Origin: Streptomyces sp. F63 | GTDB lineage: Bacteria > Actinomycetota > Actinomycetes > Streptomycetales > Streptomycetaceae | Length of the DNA stretch: 64,000 nucleotides | Direction of reading: 5' to 3' | Assembly (NCBI RefSeq): GCF_018070345.1 | Contig: NZ_JAGPXX010000001.1 | Location: forward strand, 62,001 to 126,000 | Part shown: positions 57,903-64,000 of the stretch, piece by piece | Layout of the letters: every line of letters begins with the position of its first letter | How positions within the stretch are numbered: the first letter of the stretch is position 1 | Notes under the pieces: model-generated | What the model saw: only the letters and a program-made list of their open reading frames with translations | What the model was told of the DNA's origin: nothing | Databases searched by the model: none | Position numbers and translations under genes: made by a program

Positions 57903-59099
57903 TCATGCTCCCTTCGCGGCCTGGAACAGCTCCGCCCGCGGGTCCTCGCCCGCGGTGGCCTCGCGATACGCCTCCAGCGCTTCCCGCGCCTTGTCGCTCA
58001 GTTCCCCGGGTACGGCCACCTCGATGGTGACCAGCAGGTCGCCGCGGGTGCCGTCCTTGCGCGTGGCGCCCCTGCCCCGGGCGCGCATGGTCCGTCCGTT
58101 GGGTGTGCCGGCGGGCAGCTTGAGCGTGACCGCCGGTCCGCCGAGGGTCGGCACCTTGATCTCCCCGCCGAGCGCCGCCTCCGTGAAGGAGACCGGCACC
58201 GTCACGGTGAGGTTGTCGCCCTTGCGGCCGAAGACGGGATGCTTGTCGACGTTCACCACCACATACAGATCGCCGTTGGGGCCGCCGCGTTCACCCGGCG
58301 CGCCCTTGCCGCGCAGCCGGATCCGCTGGCCGTCGCTGACGCCCGCCGGGATCCGCACCTGCATGGTGCGCGAACTGGTCGCCCGGCCGCTGCCCTTGCA
58401 GACCTCGCAGGGGGTCTCGGCGATCAGGCCGCGGCCCTTGCAGTCGGCGCAGGGGTCGGTGAGCGAGAAGCCGCCACCGCCGCCGCGGGAGACCTGCCCG
58501 GTACCGACGCAAGTCGGGCAGACCCGGGGCGTACCGTTTTTGTCGCCCGTGCCGGAGCACGCCTTGCAGGCGGCCGAACTGGACATCCGCAGCGGGACGG
58601 TGGCCCCGTCGACGGCCTCGGTGAAGCTGAGCGTCACCTCGGACTCGATGTCCTGGCCGCGCCGCGGCTGGGTGCGGGTGCCGGGGCCGGCACCGCCCCG
58701 GTTGAAGATCCCGCCGAAGACGTCCCCGAGGCCGCCGCCGAAGCCGCCGGCCCCCGGCGCGCCGGCCCCTCCGCCCTGGGCGCCCCCGAAGAGGTCGCCC
58801 AGGTCGAAGTTGAAGCCGGCGGGGCCGCCGCGGCCTCCGGCACCGGGGCGGAAGCCGCCGTTGCCGAAGAGGGCGCGCGCCTCGTCGTACTCCTTGCGGC
58901 GCTTGGGGTCGGCGAGGACGTCGTTCGCCTCGGAGACCTCTTTGAAGCGCTCCTCGGCCTTGACGTCGCCCTTGTTGGCGTCCGGGTGGTACTCGCGGGC
59001 GAGCTTCCTGTACGCCTTCTTGATCTCCGCCTCGGTCGCGTCCTTCGGGACGCCGAGAACCTTGTAGTAGTCCTTCTCGATGAAGTCCTTCGTGCTCAT
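57903..59099 (-). CDS. dnaJ: Chaperone DnaJ (Hsp40)
   Basis: 398 residues. J-domain with HPD at 38-40 (YYKVLGVPKDATEAEIKKAYRKLAREYHPD), Gly/Phe-rich region (about 80-150), and four zinc-binding repeats CKACSGTG, CPTCVGTG, CADCKGRG and CEVCKGSG. The C-terminal substrate domain contains VRIPAGVSDGQRIRLRGKGAPG. Stimulates DnaK ATPase. It is 33 bases after grpE and one base before hspR, all one heat-shock operon. Confidence 0.97.
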   Translation of the reverse strand: MSTKDFIEKDYYKVLGVPKDATEAEIKKAYRKLAREYHPDANKGDVKAEERFKEVSEANDVLADPKRRKEYDEARALFGNGGFRPGAGGRGGPAGFNFDLGDLFGGAQGGGAGAPGAGGFGGGLGDVFGGIFNRGGAGPGTRTQPRRGQDIESEVTLSFTEAVDGATVPLRMSSSAACKACSGTGDKNGTPRVCPTCVGTGQVSRGGGGGFSLTDPCADCKGRGLIAETPCEVCKGSGRATSSRTMQVRIPAGVSDGQRIRLRGKGAPGERGGPNGDLYVVVNVDKHPVFGRKGDNLTVTVPVSFTEAALGGEIKVPTLGGPAVTLKLPAGTPNGRTMRARGRGATRKDGTRGDLLVTIEVAVPGELSDKAREALEAYREATAGEDPRAELFQAAKGA

Positions 59100-59132
59100 C
59101 CCCGGCGTCCCTCCTTCCGGTCGGTCATGACG

Positions 59133-61760
<2,628 letters not shown>

Positions 61761-61764
61761 AGGA

Positions 61765-61785
61765 GCTGAGCCGCCCCGGCTCAAG
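61765..61785. promoter_or_regulatory. HAIR-like element 2 upstream of dnaK
   Basis: GCTGAGC-CGCCCCG-GCTCAAG: same 7-7-7 geometry as the HAIR repeat, with three substitutions relative to the consensus arms. It lies just upstream of the -35, so two HspR dimers could flank the promoter. Confidence 0.65.
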
Positions 61786-62211
61786 TCTTGTGCGGGAACC
61801 TCTGTCACGCACCGTGAGGACCACCACCGCACAGCCGTCGCGAAGCCCCCACAGGGGCCCATGGAGCCCCCGCCAGGGCCCCGCGGAGGCTCCGCGGCGC
61901 ACTTCCGCGCCCCCCGTCGCGGCGCCGGGGCGTGCGGAAGAAGGACGGGCGCGGGGCGGGTCCGAGGCAGGCGCGGGGCGGGCGCGGGGCGGGCGCGGGG
62001 CGCGCCATGACACCCGCGGCAGCGCCCGCCACGCCGCCCGCGATGACACCCGCACCCCGCGGAGGCCATACTTCCGCCTACCTCGGGAGCCCGCCGGGAT
62101 GCGCGAGAGGGCGCGACAGGGCGCGGCAGGGGCCGGTGAGCGATACAGATCACCGGCCAGGCGCCTTCAAGCGGTCCTGGATCCTGGGTAATCTCAGGAA
62201 TACTGATTAAG
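61786..62211. other. Gene-free interval upstream of the dnaK promoter
   Basis: About 425 bases without a supportable gene. It contains Ala/Arg/Pro-rich chance frames, the 11-bp tandem repeat at 61969-62001, and an abrupt drop in GC from about 62180 onwards toward the promoter of the Fe-S reductase gene. Confidence 0.45.
61969..62001. repeat. 11-bp tandem repeat, three copies
   Basis: GGCGCGGGGCG occurs three times in a row, with a degenerate copy near 61946. It is non-coding, between dnaK and the Fe-S reductase gene. Confidence 0.8.
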
Positions 62212-62233
62212 TTACCGCTTAGTAATTACCGCT
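62212..62233 (+). promoter_or_regulatory. Repeated TTACCGCT element before the Fe-S reductase gene
   Basis: TTACCGCT occurs at 62212-62219 and again at 62226-62233 (14-base period). The first copy is part of the dyad TTAC-CGCTTA-GTAA, a TetR-operator-like arrangement, in a conspicuously AT-rich 50-base patch. Binding protein unknown. Confidence 0.4.
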
Positions 62234-62255
62234 CTCGCAGGTTCGAGGAGCCCTT

Positions 62256-64000
62256 ATGCAACTCGCCGCGATCATCGTGTCGCTGGTCCTCACGGCGGTC
62301 GGCGTTGCGCTCATCGCCCGTGCCGTCGTGCAGCTCTACCGCTTCGTCAAGATCGGCCAGCAGGTTCCCGCGGGCTCCCGCACCGACCAGCCGAAGCAGC
62401 GCACCCTCACCCTGGTCAAGGAGTTCCTCGGCCACACCCGGATGAACCGCTGGGGCATCGTGGGCGTGGCGCACTGGTTCGTGGCCATCGGCTTCCTCAC
62501 GCTGCCGCCCACCCTGGCGCAGGCCTACGGCCAGCTCTTCACCGCCGACTCGGTGCTGCCGGTCATCGGCGGCTGGCTGCCGTTCGAGATGTACGTCGAG
62601 TTCATCGGCCTCGCCACCGTCCTCGGCATCGTCACGCTGATGGCCATCCGGCTGCTGAACCTGCCGGTCCGGGCCGGCCGCAAGTCGCGCTTCGCCGGCT
62701 CCAAGGCCTGGCAGGCGTACTTCGTCGAGTACGTCATCCTCACCATCGGCCTGGCGATCCTGGTGCTGCGCGGCCTGGAGGGCGCCCTGCACCACGTCGA
62801 CGGCTACGAGGCCGCGTACTTCGCCTCGTACCCGCTGGTGCTCGCCTTCGACGGGCTGTCCGTGGCGACGCTGCAGACCCTGGTCTACCTCTTCGCGATG
62901 ATCAAGATCAGTGTCTCGATGATCTGGATGATCACCGTGGCGCTGAACACCAACATGGGCGTGGCCTGGCACCGCTTCCTGGCCTTCCCCAACATCTGGT
63001 TCAAGCGCGAGTCCAGCGGTGACGTGGCCCTCGGCGCCCTGCCCGTGATGGTCTCCGGCGGCAAGCCGATCGACTTCGAGGACCCGGACGAGGACGACCA
63101 GTTCGGCGTCTCCCAGGTCGAGCACTTCTCCTGGAAGGGCATCCTCGACTTCGCCACCTGCACCGAGTGCGGCCGCTGCCAGTCGCAGTGCCCCGCCTGG
63201 AACACCGGCAAGCCGCTCTCCCCGAAGCTGCTGATCATGTCGCTCCGCGACCACGCCCACGCCAAGGCCCCGTACCTGCTCGCGGGCGGCGGCAAGGACG
63301 AGGAGGGCAACGAGAAGGCCACCGAGGAGCAGCTCAAGGACGTCCCAGCCGCCGCGCTCGCCGAGGCCGAGCGGCCGCTGATCGGCACCCTGGAGGAGAA
63401 CGGCGTCATCGACCCGGACGTCCTCTGGTCCTGCACCACCTGCGGCGCCTGCGTCGAGCAGTGCCCCGTGGACATCGAGCACATCGACCACATCGTCGAC
63501 ATGCGCCGCTACCAGGTCATGATCGAGTCGTCGTTCCCGAGCGAGGCCGGGACGATGCTCAAGAACCTGGAGAAGAAGGGCAACCCCTGGGGCCTGGCCA
63601 AGAAGCAGCGGCTGGAGTGGACCAAGGAGGTCGAGGCCGAGACCGGCTTCGCCGTCCCGGTCGTCGGCCGCGACATCGAGGACCTGAGCGAGGTCGAGTA
63701 CCTCTACTGGGTCGGCTGCGCCGGCGCCCTGGAGGACCGCGCCAAGAAGACCACCAAGGCCTTCGCGGAGCTGCTGCACATGGCGGACGTCAAGTTCGCG
63801 ATCATGGGCGGCGACGAGAAGTGCACCGGTGACTCGGCCCGCCGCCTCGGCAACGAGTTCCTGTTCCAGCAGCTCGGCCAGGAGAACGTGGCCATGCTGA
63901 ACATGGCCTTCGGCGAGGACGACGAGGACGAGTCGACGAAACTCGACAAGTCCAAGAAGAAGATCGTCGCCACCTGCCCGCACTGCTTCAACACCATCGC
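62256..64000 (+). CDS. Membrane (Fe-S)-binding oxidoreductase, heterodisulfide-reductase-like (partial, 3' end outside window)
   Basis: About 581 residues visible, open to the window edge. The first ~240 contain five or six hydrophobic segments (IIVSLVLTAVGVALIARAVV, VAHWFVAIGFLTLPPTLA and others) resembling a NarI-type haem b domain. A ferredoxin-like module follows with CTECGRCQSQCP near 301 and CTTCGACVEQCP near 392 (two [4Fe-4S] clusters). A CCG-type domain begins with YWVGCAGALED near 485. It probably passes electrons from acyl-CoA dehydrogenase or ETF-type donors to quinone; the partner is not visible. ATG 62256 with GAGGAG. Confidence 0.9.
   Translation, partial: MQLAAIIVSLVLTAVGVALIARAVVQLYRFVKIGQQVPAGSRTDQPKQRTLTLVKEFLGHTRMNRWGIVGVAHWFVAIGFLTLPPTLAQAYGQLFTADSVLPVIGGWLPFEMYVEFIGLATVLGIVTLMAIRLLNLPVRAGRKSRFAGSKAWQAYFVEYVILTIGLAILVLRGLEGALHHVDGYEAAYFASYPLVLAFDGLSVATLQTLVYLFAMIKISVSMIWMITVALNTNMGVAWHRFLAFPNIWFKRESSGDVALGALPVMVSGGKPIDFEDPDEDDQFGVSQVEHFSWKGILDFATCTECGRCQSQCPAWNTGKPLSPKLLIMSLRDHAHAKAPYLLAGGGKDEEGNEKATEEQLKDVPAAALAEAERPLIGTLEENGVIDPDVLWSCTTCGACVEQCPVDIEHIDHIVDMRRYQVMIESSFPSEAGTMLKNLEKKGNPWGLAKKQRLEWTKEVEAETGFAVPVVGRDIEDLSEVEYLYWVGCAGALEDRAKKTTKAFAELLHMADVKFAIMGGDEKCTGDSARRLGNEFLFQQLGQENVAMLNMAFGEDDEDESTKLDKSKKKIVATCPHCFNTI

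Noticed and set aside
61945..62001. The 11-bp tandem repeat as a replication or iteron-type origin
   Set aside because: Only three perfect copies, pure GC, no AT-rich unwinding element or initiator gene adjacent; a simple repeat is the better explanation.
62226..63983. A 585-codon minus-strand open frame opposite the Fe-S reductase gene
   Set aside because: Antisense shadow; the plus strand has the CxxCxxCxxxCP cluster motifs and a ribosome site.

Overview
The window reads as chromosomal DNA of a Streptomyces-type actinomycete. GC content is very high with strong third-position bias. GTG starts and 4-bp ATGA/GTGA overlaps are common. Several genes appear to start on leaderless messages. Family content is typical of the genus: an Lsr2-like protein beside purSQL, XRE/DUF397 pairs, HspR/HAIR heat-shock control, DUF3151, DUF2617 and SLATT. 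No complete insertion sequence, phage, CRISPR array or antibiotic cluster was seen.

Layout. 1-9545: purine block (purL partial, purQ, purS, an Lsr2-like nucleoid protein, two tRNA-Gly genes, purC, an N,N-dimethylformamidase-like protein, a degenerate M48-like membrane protein, purD). 10036-22255: a mixed, strain-variable stretch with a SLATT protein, a polytopic glycosyltransferase-like protein, GntR, a DJ-1/MarR pair with its likely operator, a Ser/Thr kinase, a VOC protein, a decayed HicBA pair and an XRE/DUF397 pair. 22962-31263: purA, a lipid-kinase-like protein, a GbsR-type regulator divergent from an ABC exporter, and a two-component system. 31457-35062: kynurenine operon (tryptophan dioxygenase, kynureninase, formamidase-like hydrolase). 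35265-45107: DUF3151, fbaA, a parS site, pyrE, an epimerase, an SRPBCC protein, a membrane spermidine-synthase-like protein, DUF2617, an aminotransferase and YbjN. 45426-48179: clpB. 48454-57027: a second accessory stretch (two Uma2 proteins, methyltransferase, flavin oxidase, GNAT, a two-subunit transketolase with a MerR-type promoter, cupin, DUF397 genes, a broken XRE gene, DoxX, YkvA). 57371-61693: dnaK-grpE-dnaJ-hspR. 62256-end: a membrane Fe-S oxidoreductase, cut by the window edge.

Working together: HspR, last gene of the dnaK operon, very probably represses both its own operon and clpB through HAIR repeats seen at 61713, 61765 and 48230. PurL/Q/S form one FGAM synthase, and purC, purD and purA belong to the same pathway. 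Tryptophan dioxygenase, kynureninase and the hydrolase overlap one another and would convert tryptophan to anthranilate.

Most interesting signals: a tRNA-Gly(UCC)-like gene lacking the normal T-loop and D-loop contact bases, which recalls the cell-wall-dedicated glycine tRNAs of staphylococci; a perfect parS site; a 16-bp palindrome inside a 19-bp promoter spacer in front of the split transketolase; a series of leaderless promoters; and two independently decaying regulatory modules whose lesions can be read in the sequence.
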